A stretch of 64,000 nucleotides of DNA from Aaosphaeria pasadenensis (Eukaryota > Ascomycota > Dothideomycetes > Pleosporales). The DNA is taken from assembly GCA_022813625.1 (NCBI GenBank), contig JAKLMB010000003.1:186001-250000 (forward strand), given 5' to 3'. Under the pieces are notes generated by a model. That model had not been told where the DNA came from. It worked only from the letters and a program-made list of their open reading frames with translations, and ran no database searches. Below are positions 20,837 to 32,449 of this stretch, in pieces; the stretch's first letter is position 1, and every line of letters starts with the position of its first letter. A program made the translations under genes and the position numbers.

Positions 20837-23800
20837 CTTGATTCGAATGTACGGTTTCAAACGACCAGCCTTGATAACCGACTGTAGGAACCCACCAAGA
20901 CTATGCTTTTACGTCTTTACTCTCTAGACTCGCCAAGCTTTCTGTCTCGCTTGGGCCTATTATATATCACTCGCCTTTAACCTTCCAAAAATTCCTGGAA
21001 CCCACCAATTAAACAAAAGCGGAAACACGAAAAAAACTGCATGCACTCTTCATTGCATGCTGTACGCCCCACAGTGGAAGGAACCCTGGCCATCGAGGAT
21101 GAATTGTGCAATCCCTATATCATTCATGACTTCGTCACCAGGAGATAAACACTGCTCACTTCGTGAAGAGGCGCTAGGATTGTAAGCCTGGTATATCGAC
21201 GCTGCATGAAAGATGCGATTCTATCACGATTCAGTCGAGTTCTCGCGGCACAAAGTTGATTCTAGTCGTGACCGGACTACCCCTTACCCTTCCCTCGCCA
21301 CCTCAGGGTTTCACTCAATGACCTGCAACATGACGCAGTTGGTCACAAACCTTTGGAAAGAAGCTGGACAAAAATCGGGTCTTCACACGTTCCCGATTGC
21401 GGAGACGAGTTATTAACTTGTTTGGGTTGATAAAAAGGAAACGAGACGACCGAGCACGTACTACACGATCAGATGTTAAGGAGAGCCCCTCATTGAGCCC
21501 CTCATTGGGCTTTCGGGGATGAGTGATGCTAGGAACTGATGAGTTGTTCAGGTCAGGCGCCACAAAACCCTGGCGAACCTCAATTCAAACTGGCGGGAAC
21601 GGCCTTATGCTGGTCTTCCCTCGTCCCGGCGCAGTTCGCCCGCGCACTAACTGCATTAAAACACCTTGACATATGGGGGCCATGCCTACACCAAACAATC
21701 GGTCTAGTTCTTGCAAGCTTGGGCGGCTACATATATTATGGCTCTCCATCTGAAGAAAGCAAAGAAGAAGCAGTAGAGGAACATCCGAAGTACTTAACAT
21801 CAACAGTTTTGAAGCATTGGGGACATTGGTGTATGAAGACAAATACCGGATGCATCGTAATGATGGCTAACCTCCATGCTCTATCAAAGGCGCCAAGTAA
21901 TGGGAGAATTCGATTGGCAGTGAGAATGGGCCCGGGCGCACCTGCTTGTATTTATGGACATGGACTTTCGTCATTGAGTGGCATTGGGCAAACGCGGAAG
22001 GTGATCTATCTGATGCTATGCCTCATCCCACCAGCTGCGTGCAGATATCGAGGGCTAACGCGGAAGTTTTAGTAGCGAGCATTGACGAAATAAGACCGAG
22101 CTGAATCACTGCGAACACTGTGTAAGTACGAAAGGATTTCGCGGAGGCTGCCGAACAATCTCAGGATTCTGAACCCTAGGTGGCCCCCATGGCGCTATGA
22201 CTTTCTAAATCAAATGAGACCCAGGACGATGGTTACAGGACTCGTTCCAAACCAGTGGTGACGAGCTGTATCTTTTATTATAGGCTCATCTTCATATTCT
22301 CACACTTTTCGCCTGCCCAAGAGCGGCATATCCGGCTTCCGGAGAATGAAGCGTGGATTAGTGGACGACGGCATCGGCCAGGCTTCAACTCAACTTCGTC
22401 GATCTGAAAGAAAAGAAGGGGCCAGAATTCAAAGAGATGCAGCTGGTCTTCCTCCTCCTCGCTCTTCCTGGTAATGAGGAATGATATGAATGACCCACTC
22501 TCGATACCCGCCTGCCAGTTGGTCTAAGTACAGTCGAGACTAGCATCACGATGCAGTAATCGTCCCCAACACGACGCGCGCTATTACGCAAGGTAGAGTC
22601 CCATGCATTCTGACCCTACATCACGGACCTATTACATCCTCACCGGGGCATGCAACGATCTTCAATACAACAGCATGTGGTTTTTAACAGCTGAGGTGTC
22701 CTAGCAAGATGCTATTTGCCGAGCACCTCCAGTGTTATTTCCCCAACTTGCGCACAGCAGTGCAATCATATACCTTGACCACATTACAGTCTACACCTGG
22801 CTCTTCGGATTCCAGGAGCTGGGTATTAAAGGAACCCCACCCAACTCTGAAAGAGATTGACCTGGGTTTGGCACTACCACGCAAACATTCAAAATAAGAA
22901 AGTAGCCCAAAAGCCACCTACAGGCCGCAGGTTGTTCCTGTTATCGACCCCCAAATCAACCGGTCTAATTCTCAGCAGGAGGAGAACTAAGCAATGCGAC
23001 AGATGAAGTGGCACTGTCAATTGAAGGTTAAATTGAAGCGCAGGCCTTGTATTTGTCTCCTGCCGCAATTGAACCCCGCTAGTCATATAATTACTGGTTT
23101 CTACAGGTGCCCGGCATGTTGGACTATACCACTTGTGCATAGTGTGTTGTATCATGTTTACAATACGTCACCAAAAAGCCATTTAGTAAAGAGCAGATGA
23201 CTGTGGCCATCATTCAGCTGCGCTATCAGAACATTCCCAAGATATAAACGGCGGCATTTCATTGAATGGGATTGCATACGCTAAAGAATGGTTGCTTGGT
23301 CTACCGCAAAGTAGGCTCTCGACATGCTTGAAATCTGGAAGCCATGAGACCAGGGCGGGGGCAATTTCCCACCCATGCCTTCCTTACCTCAGGGGACCCA
23401 AGATGATGCGGCCATGGGTGGCATTTTGTAAAAGTTCTGCTCGGGCAGATCGTGCTATCGTGGGAATGAGCATCCGTTCGTCTTTCTATTGCTATTCTAC
23501 TACTGGCAGGAACACTCAACAGGTTACAGATCACCTGAGCTGCAAGATTAAGCGGACACTTACTATCAACCACTCAATCAGGGAAAACGAAGACTCGGCA
23601 CTATTGACGAATAAGTCAACAGTGTAATGTGCGATAGCGGGCATGCTATTGAATTTCTCTCGGTGCTTCCTGTTACTTGAATGGGCCCCAAACACAGTGC
23701 TTGAACCTCGCCTCCGCGAAAGACATGAAGATCAATTCAGAGAGAACATCGAATCAGCATCTTCAAGTTCATTTCACCAGGTCTCTGAGCAGGCGACCCA

Positions 23801-25394
23801 CTGTCCTCTCCGTCATTATGCAGTACACAATGCAAACAGCCTACGCGAAAGGGTACTTTGACGAGAGCTACGTTCACACACCTATTAGTCCGATAGTTTG
23901 ACGCGTCCAGGATGTGTAGTATGTTCCTTTCGACCGCGGTGATCATGGCTACTGGCCAGCCCTCGGCATTATGTGGTGGTTGCGTTCGGCATCGTGGTTT
24001 AATAGTGAGCACGCTCTGATCGACTTCATTCGAGAGACTGGCGCGAAGAACGTATCAGCACTGGATTCGAAGAGGAAACCACGTCTTTGCCTATCATAGA
24101 GACATTTTATGCTCGAGAAAATCCCACTTACGTCCATACAGCGCGTCGCAACCGCTTTTAACGAACTTATCAATTGATCCGACTTTACGTATCGAGTTCG
24201 CCTTCCTATCAACTCAACGAACGTCCTCTTTGTTTCAGCAATCGTCCATTAGGTCCGAGAGTGGTGCCATAGCATCATGCCCCGTCTGCGTTCCGGTGTT
24301 GTTGTCCTAGGATTGATTGGCGCGCCGCAGCCTGCAAGCTGATAGATTGAGTTGTCAGCTTGTCCAAACATTGCCGTTGTATTCCTGGCCTCTGGGTTTT
24401 CAGCTGAATGACCTGGAGACGCCATCGAAAGCTCGCGATAGGCAAACATTTCAAAGTTCACATTGTATATGTGTTTAGTGAACCCTCATTCAAACCTTTG
24501 GCCGTGACATTGAGATGTCATGAAAGGAACCGATGGAGTGGAAATGCGAAAAGGCGGGTCGGGTCTAAAGGGTGCCCACTCGTACTTGAAACCCGGCCTG
24601 CCATCGAAGCGAGTCGAGCGAGAGAGGCCACGTCTTTTTCTTAACCTCGTACATTGTGTTTGAAAAAAATTCAGTCGACACAGGGTCAGTTCGCAGATGA
24701 GATGTAATACAGTCAGAAAAGAGAGTCAATACTTCAATACTGGAACTGAGAGGCTTGTTGGAAATGGAACGGATAGTACCTCAGTCACGTCGGTCGAATA
24801 CTTGTCAAGTAGAGTTCTGCTCGGCACTTGGAATAGCCCCTTATCTGTACGAGCGGGAGTACCCGTATAAGTTGGACCCGAAATTCCTGTACATACTTGG
24901 AATGACTCGCCCAATAGAGTAGATGGCGTTATTTCGCCACCATTGAGAGCAGCCTTCGAGCAGATTCGCAAGACCCAATCAAAACAGCCCGCCTTCGGAC
25001 GAGATTATGGTGAAGGCGGACGGTGTGTCACCGTCGATAGCCTTATAATAGTTATGTGGGACCCGTGAAAGGCTTTTATCAAAGGCCGAAAAAGACCAAT
25101 TCGTTACCCTATTGTGTAGCTATGAGTGAGTGGAAGGGGCGGGTATGCTCTGAAGGGGCAGTCAATGCGTTCACATGCGCTACTGTTAGTTTGCATGGAT
25201 AATCAAGTGGCTGAACATTTGGTAAACGCATGTTTCATTGAATTTGGTGAAAAGAATTTCCTCGTCTCCCACATGATCTGTCCAATGCCGCCTAAAAAGA
25301 CTTTTCCTTTCACGCAGTATTCCAGCAATAACTGAATTGGGAGGGTATGGGATTGATAAAGAGCCATGCCGGGTCTCCGTTTATGCCTTTGGAC
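20837..25394. other. Gene-free stretch of 4.6 kb
   Basis: I see no gene. The longest frame (21539-22072) lacks codon bias and family resemblance and has no plausible introns. Minor feature: a tandem GAGCCCCTCATT duplication at about 21483-21508. Confidence 0.5.
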
Positions 25395-27537
25395 TTATCC
25401 CATTTGTCCGATGGAGAACCAACTATTAAAGCTCTCATTGACATCAGTGAAGCCAAGAAAGTCGAAATTCTCTGCATCGAGCACTGGATCTCCGGCTAAT
25501 CCACCCAGCTCAGGGAACGAGTTAGTAGCCAAATTGGGAGGTGGATCCAGGCTTGAGGCATCAAGGCGTTCGTCGGTTGCGGTATCGATGTTATCTCTCT
25601 CGAAAACCCCTCCTTCTTCTTCCACGTTGTCGCCGTGACGTCCATCGCTGCCATTTCCCAGGCCCGCTGTGGGAGCCTCACGGCTGTTCATCAAGGTCGC
25701 TAGGCTTGACCGTGCCTCGGCTGCAAGTTTGTAGCAGCGACCACACTCATCAAGAGATTTTATTAGGAAGTCCAAGCTACCGTATCCTTCGTTCAAAATG
25801 CGCATTTGCGTGATGATAGCCATGACTAGGGCGTATACGAGCATCAATGGTGCAGTTTTAAGACCATGCTGTAGTCTATATTGTCGAACCAAGATCGCCA
25901 CTGTCGAACAGGATGACGTACAAATGTCTCGCGAAATTGGCGAGTGTGGAAAGCCATTTGATGGTTTGACGAAGTGTCGGTTGAGGGATAATAGCATTGC
26001 ATGATAATATAGATGCAAGACTAGAATATGTGCACGCACGTTCTTGTTCACGCTCCATTGGCTCCATTGCAAGGCATCCGACAACGAGGTGTGCCATTTG
26101 TTCAGTCTGAGATTGACATCACCAAGCTGGTTCAGCCGGTTTACGTCGCTATGTTGCCCGTTACGCGTAGAGGCAAACACGTTTGTCATCATGTCTTGAG
26201 AAATCTTTCCTAGTAAGACCATGTGCTTGAGTGCACTGGTGAGCTGAGGCTTCTGCAAGTCGATTGTGTTTTGGGTAGCAATCTCAGAGAATCCGAACCA
26301 GTCATGGCTGTCAGGAAAATCTGGCAACGGAGTACTGACTTGCACCGCTGCATCATCCTCGCGAAGGTAGACGGGGCGGCCAAGGTACAGACTGATAAGC
26401 TTATCAGCAACGTAACTTCCCCAGTATATCCGTCGGCGTATTTCGATATCTTCTGGTGATACTATGCTGCGATCTTGGAGAATCCAGCGTGTGGGATCCT
26501 GATGGAAACCTATGTCTTGACCCATCCTAAAGGCCATCCCAGAAAACAGCCATCCTTGCGATGCGTTGCCCTGCCCAACCTCGTGGAAGGCGAGACACAA
26601 TAGTGCTTGTATGGTTACTGGTGAAGGTCTTGTCAGACAATGAGACATGAGGATCTCTTGTGCACACCGCGCAAGTAATTCTTTCTTCATCTGTACATCA
26701 ACACGTTTGGAGTGTGGTGCACCAAGCGCACACATCGAATATAGCAATGGGTATGACCAGTAGCGGCCCCCATGGGTATTGTCATAGTAATCTGAAAGAA
26801 AAGCCTCCCGGTAGATAAACATGAACAAAGGGTACTGATGCAGAAAGAATAGTGGCAGTGTCTCTCGAACTAAGTCGTCGTCCACCCCTAGGGATGATGC
26901 CAGACGAACGACACTGAGAGCATCAAAATGAGAGGAAGGGAAGGTATGGACAACTTCAAGAGGGGCCATTGACTGGGGCTCCTTGGCCGGCGATTCGGTT
27001 GCATCAGCATCCAGATATATGCTTGTGGGCCCATGGTATTGCAGGCCTCCTTGTGGTCCGGAGCGTAGTGAGGATGCCTGCGGTGTGCCTATTGATTCCG
27101 GACCAGTGGATGAGGACGGTTGTTGCTGTGAGTCGGCGATATCGAATCCATTCTGACCTTCAAGATGGTCATCAAGGGTGACCCCGGCGAGGAGCTTGTC
27201 TCGCTCTTCGTTCGATGCTTTTTTGAGATTCTGCGTGAGCGACTCAAACCATGCAAGACGCGCCTCTAGCGCACCCAAGTACTTGTGCGAGACTGGGTGT
27301 TTGCGGCCATCGCTCGCACGATATTCGCAATTATGTTTACCCTGTATGCAATTCGAACATGGTTGGACCCTATTACATTTGATCTATGCGATTGATCAGA
27401 TTATATTGATGGCAAATAGATGGTAATGCGGGTTGCACCCACTTTACGGGCCTGACACCGTTTGCACCTTATAAAGGGTCAGCAGAGATACGTAAAGCAT
27501 AGTAAGATACCTACGCAAGGCGACGTGTAGTATCCAT
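25395..27537 (-). CDS. Zn2Cys6 fungal transcription factor with middle homology region
   Basis: Nuclear binuclear-zinc-cluster regulator. Exons on the minus strand: 27515-27537 (23 nt), 27443-27467 (25 nt) and 25395-27383; introns are 47 and 59 bp; 678 aa. The two tiny exons were found because they complete the zinc cluster. Cysteines 9, 12, 19, 25, 28 and 35 give C-x2-C-x6-C-x5-C-x2-C-x6-C, opening with RRLACKRCQARKIKC. A basic linker and a short helix (GALEARLAWFESL) follow, typical of the dimerisation region. The central fungal-trans (PF04082-type) domain includes RRRIYWGSYVADKLISLYLG and a RP-x-Y pocket. The acidic C-terminus fits an activation region. It lies 441 bp from the PLP-enzyme stop on the same strand, next to the permease, so it is the likely local regulator. 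Targets are inferred, not shown. Confidence 0.92.
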
Positions 27538-27978
27538 GCGACAGCTTCAATTCTTGCGGTCACATAATATACATGTGTGTGTGATACTGTTACATGTCTT
27601 TTGAAGCGGGTGTAGCATCGTGACGTAAAGTGTCAGGTGTGCTCTGAATTGTGGGAGTTCCAGAATCATGACTTAGCCTTTCAAAATTGGCCTAGGCGGG
27701 CACCTAACGTTACAACACCACAAAGCAAGTTTTCACATACGGGTGCACTTTATCACTTATGGTGCGAATGTATGAGAGGGTATCTGAATAGAGAGAAATT
27801 CCTGGGAAGCTCTTTGCGATCTTATTGTATCTATGCTTGACGATATATTACTTTCGAATTTGGTTGTCGCGTTCCTACCTGATCTTACTCAATCCTCAGC
27901 ACATGGACCTAACTTTACAATACATCATCTGATAATTAACTTGAAGATATGCTATGCGTGCAATTGATCCCTGTCCTT
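27538..27978. other. Promoter region of the Zn2Cys6 factor
   Basis: 441 bp between the start of the regulator and the stop of the upstream minus-strand PLP enzyme. No open frame of interest. Confidence 0.6.
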
Positions 27979-29199
27979 TCACCCTCTTGAAAGCCCCTTG
28001 CGCAGACCTCGCTCAATCGATCCAAGTAGTCTATCTACATCGCCGACATTGTTGTAAAACCCAAGCGATATGCGTACGCCGTCGCGATATTGCGAAACAT
28101 ATATGCCTTCGCCTTGGAAATGTTCTTTCCAGGCAGGATCGAGGAGCCGCAAGACGTACAAATGAGGTGCTCTTCGATCAGTTGCCGTACTTCCTACCAC
28201 ACCCACTTCCGCCGATTGGCATCGCTCCATCAGCTCACGTCCTAGCGCGCGGAGGTGTCTCTCCACATTCTCAAAGCCTATCTCGTGCAAGAGAAGTTGG
28301 AGTGACGCTTTCAATGCTGTGGTGCCTGAAAGGCTGACATTCAAGTGTTCGTACCTTTGACTGGTAGGATGATACTGCAAATCCGGGATTGCCAGTAACG
28401 TCCCGGGAAGATTCGAGATCGCACCGGCTCCTACTATCGGAGGCGTTGGCTTCAAATCTTTCAGAACCTCGGGATGTATGTATAGGGCGCCGAGTCCCGT
28501 GGGACACCCAAGTCCCTTGTGGCATCCAAATGCAGCAGCAGATACATTCCAGGCCTGGAGGTCAATTGGTGCTATACCAACATGCTGTGTCATATCGACA
28601 AGAACATGTATGCCCCTCGGGCGGAACTGAGCACAGATATCTTCGACATCATTCAATTGTCCATTGTGGAACATGACGGTTGATAAACCAATAGCGACAG
28701 TACGCTCGTCAACATGCGACGCAAAGGTGGACGCATTTGCGTATCCTAGATCTCCAGGAGGAATGCGCCTGACCTCAAGGCCTTGCTCTACTAGTGCAAG
28801 CCATCCATATACGTGGTTAGGATGCTCGGTGTCCAGGACTACGACATTGTCCCCTGGTCGCCACTTTATCGATCGTTGAAATAGATTGAGCCCCTCGGTA
28901 GTGTCCCGTGTAAATGCTAATGTTTCAGGCGTCACATTGAAGTACTCGGCCAATAACTCGCGTGCTTCGATGGTGTTGTTCTGCCATGTTGGCTTCGGAT
29001 TTGGATGAGTGAATCCTTGTTCCAAGAAGTCATCGAGTGCAGTTTTGACTCGCGAGTTCATAGGTGGTTGGAATGATGCATTGAGATAAGTTATCTCTGA
29101 GTTGGCGACTAGAGGAACGAGTCCCCGGAATTTGGATACATCGTGCCCAGTCTTAGCGTGTGTACCATTCAGGCCAGCGTTGCCAATATTTCGACCCAT
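27979..29199 (-). CDS. Class V aminotransferase-fold PLP enzyme (isopenicillin N epimerase / cysteine desulfurase-like)
   Basis: Cytosolic pyridoxal-phosphate enzyme of the aminotransferase class V superfamily. Single exon, 406 aa. Conserved landmarks: TRDTTEGLN (about 98-106) for the cofactor phosphate; TEHPNHVYGW (about 124-133); VDMTQHVG (201-208), with Asp202 and Gln205 placed for the PLP ring; and AAAFGCHKGLG, with Lys228 as the expected Schiff-base lysine. The C-terminal small domain carries GVRISLGFYNN, the usual carboxylate-binding region. Family members act as epimerases, lyases or desulfurases, and the sequence does not decide which. There is no recognisable mitochondrial peptide or extra domain. 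It is divergent from the amino-acid permease across 485 bp with shared candidate regulator sites, pointing to an amino-acid substrate. Confidence 0.88.
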   Translation of the reverse strand: MGRNIGNAGLNGTHAKTGHDVSKFRGLVPLVANSEITYLNASFQPPMNSRVKTALDDFLEQGFTHPNPKPTWQNNTIEARELLAEYFNVTPETLAFTRDTTEGLNLFQRSIKWRPGDNVVVLDTEHPNHVYGWLALVEQGLEVRRIPPGDLGYANASTFASHVDERTVAIGLSTVMFHNGQLNDVEDICAQFRPRGIHVLVDMTQHVGIAPIDLQAWNVSAAAFGCHKGLGCPTGLGALYIHPEVLKDLKPTPPIVGAGAISNLPGTLLAIPDLQYHPTSQRYEHLNVSLSGTTALKASLQLLLHEIGFENVERHLRALGRELMERCQSAEVGVVGSTATDRRAPHLYVLRLLDPAWKEHFQGEGIYVSQYRDGVRISLGFYNNVGDVDRLLGSIERGLRKGLSRG

Positions 29200-29432
29200 T
29201 TTCCGTTCTTTAAATCAAGTTGGAATAGAAGTCAAGGTGGAAATTAAAAGATTTGCAAAGAGATTCTTTCTATGAAGTTCAATAATCATACTGATAGCTC
29301 TACTAGAATGTTGTTTCATTTATACGCAATAATCGCGGCGTTCATTTTGCGTTATCCCTCAATTGATAGCCGCGCGGTGGTCATCCTCCGCGCTGCTTCA
29401 CACTACTGAATCGGGCCGAGATGTCACCAGAG

Positions 29433-29448
29433 CGGATTTCATCCACCG
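29433..29448. promoter_or_regulatory. Candidate Zn2Cys6 binding site, CGG-N10-CCG
   Basis: CGG at 29433-29435 and CCG at 29446-29448, separated by ten bases; with the flanking bases the half sites read GCGG..CCGC. Inverted CGG triplets with fixed spacing are the classic target of dimeric zinc-cluster factors; N10 is the spacing known for yeast Put3. The site lies midway between two divergent genes neighbouring a Zn2Cys6 factor gene. Confidence 0.5.
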
Positions 29449-29452
29449 CATG

Positions 29453-29573
29453 TTATCTTGAAAACTTCATCACGGAAACAATTGATCATTTACCACGGAG
29501 CATGAATTGCGTATCGTTATCGAATCCCCACAGTTATCCCCGCATTCTGTATCTCTACCCGATAGGGTTATCT
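29453..29573. promoter_or_regulatory. Two AGATAA (GATA-factor) sites
   Basis: TTATCT on the plus strand at 29453-29458 and 29568-29573, i.e. AGATAA on the minus strand. This matches the HGATAR consensus of the nitrogen regulators AreA/Nit2. Short motifs, so chance occurrence is possible; the context of an amino-acid permease makes them credible. Confidence 0.35.
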
Positions 29574-29684
29574 TATGCATGAACGGCCTATATATATCTT
29601 GAAGCCTCCGAAGAGGCACTCTTGATATCTCGAAACATCATCGACTTTCGTTGTTTTGTATATTTACTCACGACACTCATTAAA

Positions 29685-31499
29685 ATGGAGGGTCGTTCTG
29701 ATCTCAAACAAGACATGAAGGACTACGAACTTGGTCCATCTGCAACTGCATCCGAAGGCGAGATGTTGCCCGTTGACTCTTCCAGCCACCTCAAACGAGG
29801 TTTGAAGAAGAGGCAAGTCAACATGCTAGCCATTGCAGGAGCCATTGGAACTGGCTTGATCATTGGATCAGGGCAAGGTCTGGCAAGAGGTGGACCAGCC
29901 AGTCTACTTATCGCTTATTCCATTACCGGTGCCATCATCTACTTTGTTATGACGGCTATGGGAGAGATGTCCGCATTTCTACCTATGGACCAGGGCTTCA
30001 GTGGATACGCAGATCGTTTTGTCGACCCTGCTCTTGGGTAAGTTCATTTGTGCCTAAGTTGTGTGTTACATTGGAGGCTAACATCATGCAGATTCGCGAC
30101 CGGATGGAACTACTTCTTCAAATATGCAATCGTTCTCGCCAATAATTTGACTGCGGCTGGCCTCATCATCCAGTACTGGAGACCAGATCTCAATGTTGCC
30201 ATCTGGATCACGGTCTTCGCGGTAGTGATTATCGCGATCAACGTTCTCCATGTTGGCTCTTTTGGCGAGTCAGAATTTGTCCTTTCGGTGATCAAGATTG
30301 CTACGCTCCTCATGGTCATGATGACCTGCTTGGTTATTGCACTAGGAGGCGGGCCTAGCAAGGAGAGGCTCGGGTTCCGCTATTGGAACAAGCCAGGAGC
30401 TTTCGCAGAATACCTACAGCCTGGACCGCTTGGAAAATTCCTTGGATTCTGGGCTTGCATGGTGCAGAGTTGCTTTGCCTACACGGGAACAGAAGTTGTC
30501 GGTGCCGCCTTTGGGGAGACACCAAACCCCAGGCGCAACATTCCACGCGCAGTGCAACAGACTCTTTGGCGTATCTGCGTTTTCTACATTGTCGGTGTCT
30601 TCCTTCTGGGCATGGTGATCCCACATGACAATGATCGTCTTGTCGGAGCCACTAAAGCTAAGACATCAGCGGCTGCGTCGCCCTATGTCATTGCTATCCA
30701 GCTGGCCGGCATATCTGTCCTACCTAATATCATCAATGGCTGTCTTCTCGTATTCGTGATATCGGCGGCTAACACTGGTATGTTTCTCTTCGCACATAAG
30801 CCGTCCCTCACTGACCGTTCGAAGATATCTACGTGGGTGCGCGAACCTTGTACTCACTAGCAAAATCCCACCAGGCCCCTGCCATCTTCGTCCGTACCAC
30901 TGGAAATGGAGTGCCGATCTACGGAGTCGCTGCGACGTCCGCATTTGCACTGTTGGCATATCTGAACGTTGCAAAATCTACATCGACTGTATTCGGTTAT
31001 TTTGTCAGTCTTGTCACCGTGTTTGGAACGCTCAACTGGATCAGTATACTCGTTTCTTACATTCAATTCACGAAAGGAGTGAAGGCCCAAGGCATTTCCA
31101 TTTCGGACATGCCGTACCGTGGCCCGCTTCAGCCATATGGTGCATACTTTGCTCTCATAACGACTGCTTTGATCATCTTCTTTAATGGTATGTAGCCTGC
31201 GGTGCTCTTAATTGTATTCATTCTTCAAGGTCCTGTTCTGACAAAATTTGCTAGGCTATAATGCGTTCATGCCTTCGTTCCGCGTGTCCACGTTCATGAC
31301 GTGCTATATCGGTGTCTTTGTGTACCTCGTCAACATCTTCGCATGGAAGTTCTTCTACAAGACAAAGATGGTCACTGCACAGAATATGGATCTTATTACT
31401 GATCGAAAGAGATACGAGGAAGTTGAGGAGGAAGAGACATCATCCGAGCCGTCCAGGGTGAGAAAGTTGATTCAAAAGATGAAGATGGAAAGGCATTGA
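29685..31499 (+). CDS. Amino-acid permease (APC superfamily, YAT/Gap1 type)
   Basis: Plasma-membrane amino-acid importer. Exons are 29685-30037, 30092-30777, 30825-31187 and 31255-31499; introns are 54, 47 and 67 bp; 548 aa. The start is the ATG in TAAAATGG; the upstream open frame has no better ATG. The polar N-terminus is followed by LKRGLKKRQVNMLAIAGAIGTGLIIGSG, the hallmark first helix with its substrate-binding glycines (about residues 44-66). TM3 begins at GFSGYADRFVDPALGFATGWNYFFKYA. Family residues include FAYTGTEVVGAAFGETPNPRRNIPRA (TM6 and loop), SAANTDIYVGARTLYSLA (TM8) and the late PYRGPLQPYGAYFAL block. The acidic/basic tail is cytosolic. About twelve helices in all. Shares its promoter with the PLP enzyme. 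Confidence 0.93.
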
Positions 31500-32449
31500 T
31501 CGGTGCCTGAAGGCTTAGAGCCATGCTGGAGTAATATTTTCTAGGGATATACAACATACTTTTATAAGATCGGAAATTTCTTTATCCTTGCGTGGCAATA
31601 CCCCATACTCGTAATTGTGTGGGGGATATTACGAGTTAGGCTAAAGTTCTTGACCGAGAAATGCCCCACACAATGCGGCTCTATTCAATGAAGAAGTTAC
31701 ACATAGTTCACTGGACGTTTGGCATGTCGTGGTGAAGAGAGCCGACGAAAGGACTGCAATATGGCCGAGATGCATCGTACGAGGTAAGCAGACAGAATTG
31801 TAGCTGCTTTGGGATGAAGCCCGGGAAAGCTCTGCGTAGTTTGCGGCAATCCACGCGATAATGAGAATGTTCCGGACCACTCTTTCGGTTCATTTTACTG
31901 TTAGGACAGCATTTGCGACTTTCGGGAGTTAATAATGGCACATGATGCCAAATGTCTCAAATGTCTCTGTCTTGTCGTCAGCGTGTCAAGCAGTGCGAGT
32001 AGCGCGTGAGGTATGACCATGGAGAGGCCACGCCAACATGTGATAGCCGAAGTTCCAACATCCGCGCCTTCCCCACATCTCCCTGTCCACGTGACTTTGT
32101 ACCGAGGCATGTCATCACCGACCGCGACGGAACGAGGTCCCTTTCACAAGCTGTGCGCACTTGAGGAGTTGCGGGTTCCATTTTAACCAACAACATTTCT
32201 CTCCAACCTGTTCCGTCTTGTTTCTTCCTCCTCCTCCCTTTCATCCCTCTCAACCACGCCTCTGAATAAGCTCCCTGTTCACCTCATCACCTCTTATTCC
32301 TCTTACTTAGACATTAAGGTGCAGTTCGGCAAGAAGTATTCAACTGCCGGCTTTCATCCTTCCCTCCTCATTCCTTCCACATTTTGAATTCAAGGGACAT
32401 CAATCTATCCAGCTGAGCACTCCTACTGAGCGTGAGATATTGATACATC
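31500..32449. other. FOX2 promoter and permease 3' flank
   Basis: No supported gene. CACGTGAC (E-box-like) at 32088-32095 and CCGAGG at 32102-32107, followed by a C/T-rich leader from about 32200 up to the FOX2 start. Confidence 0.6.
32102..32107. promoter_or_regulatory. Candidate FarA/FarB fatty-acid response core (CCGAGG)
   Basis: CCGAGG/CCTCGG is the known core for the fatty-acid-responsive Far regulators of filamentous ascomycetes. One copy lies about 345 bp upstream of the FOX2 start codon, in a gene expected to respond to fatty acids. A six-base motif alone is weak evidence. Confidence 0.35.

Larger units (their letters stand above)
29200..29684. other. Shared divergent promoter of the PLP enzyme and the permease
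   Basis: 485 bp with several candidate sites: CGG-N10-CCG at 29433-29448, TCGGGCCGA at 29411-29419, CCGCGCGG at 29370-29377, and TTATCT at 29453-29458 and 29568-29573. Annotated individually where strongest. Confidence 0.7.

Noticed and set aside
21539..22072. 177-codon plus-strand frame
   Set aside because: No ATG context, codon bias or family pattern; lies in a stretch with no other coding sign.
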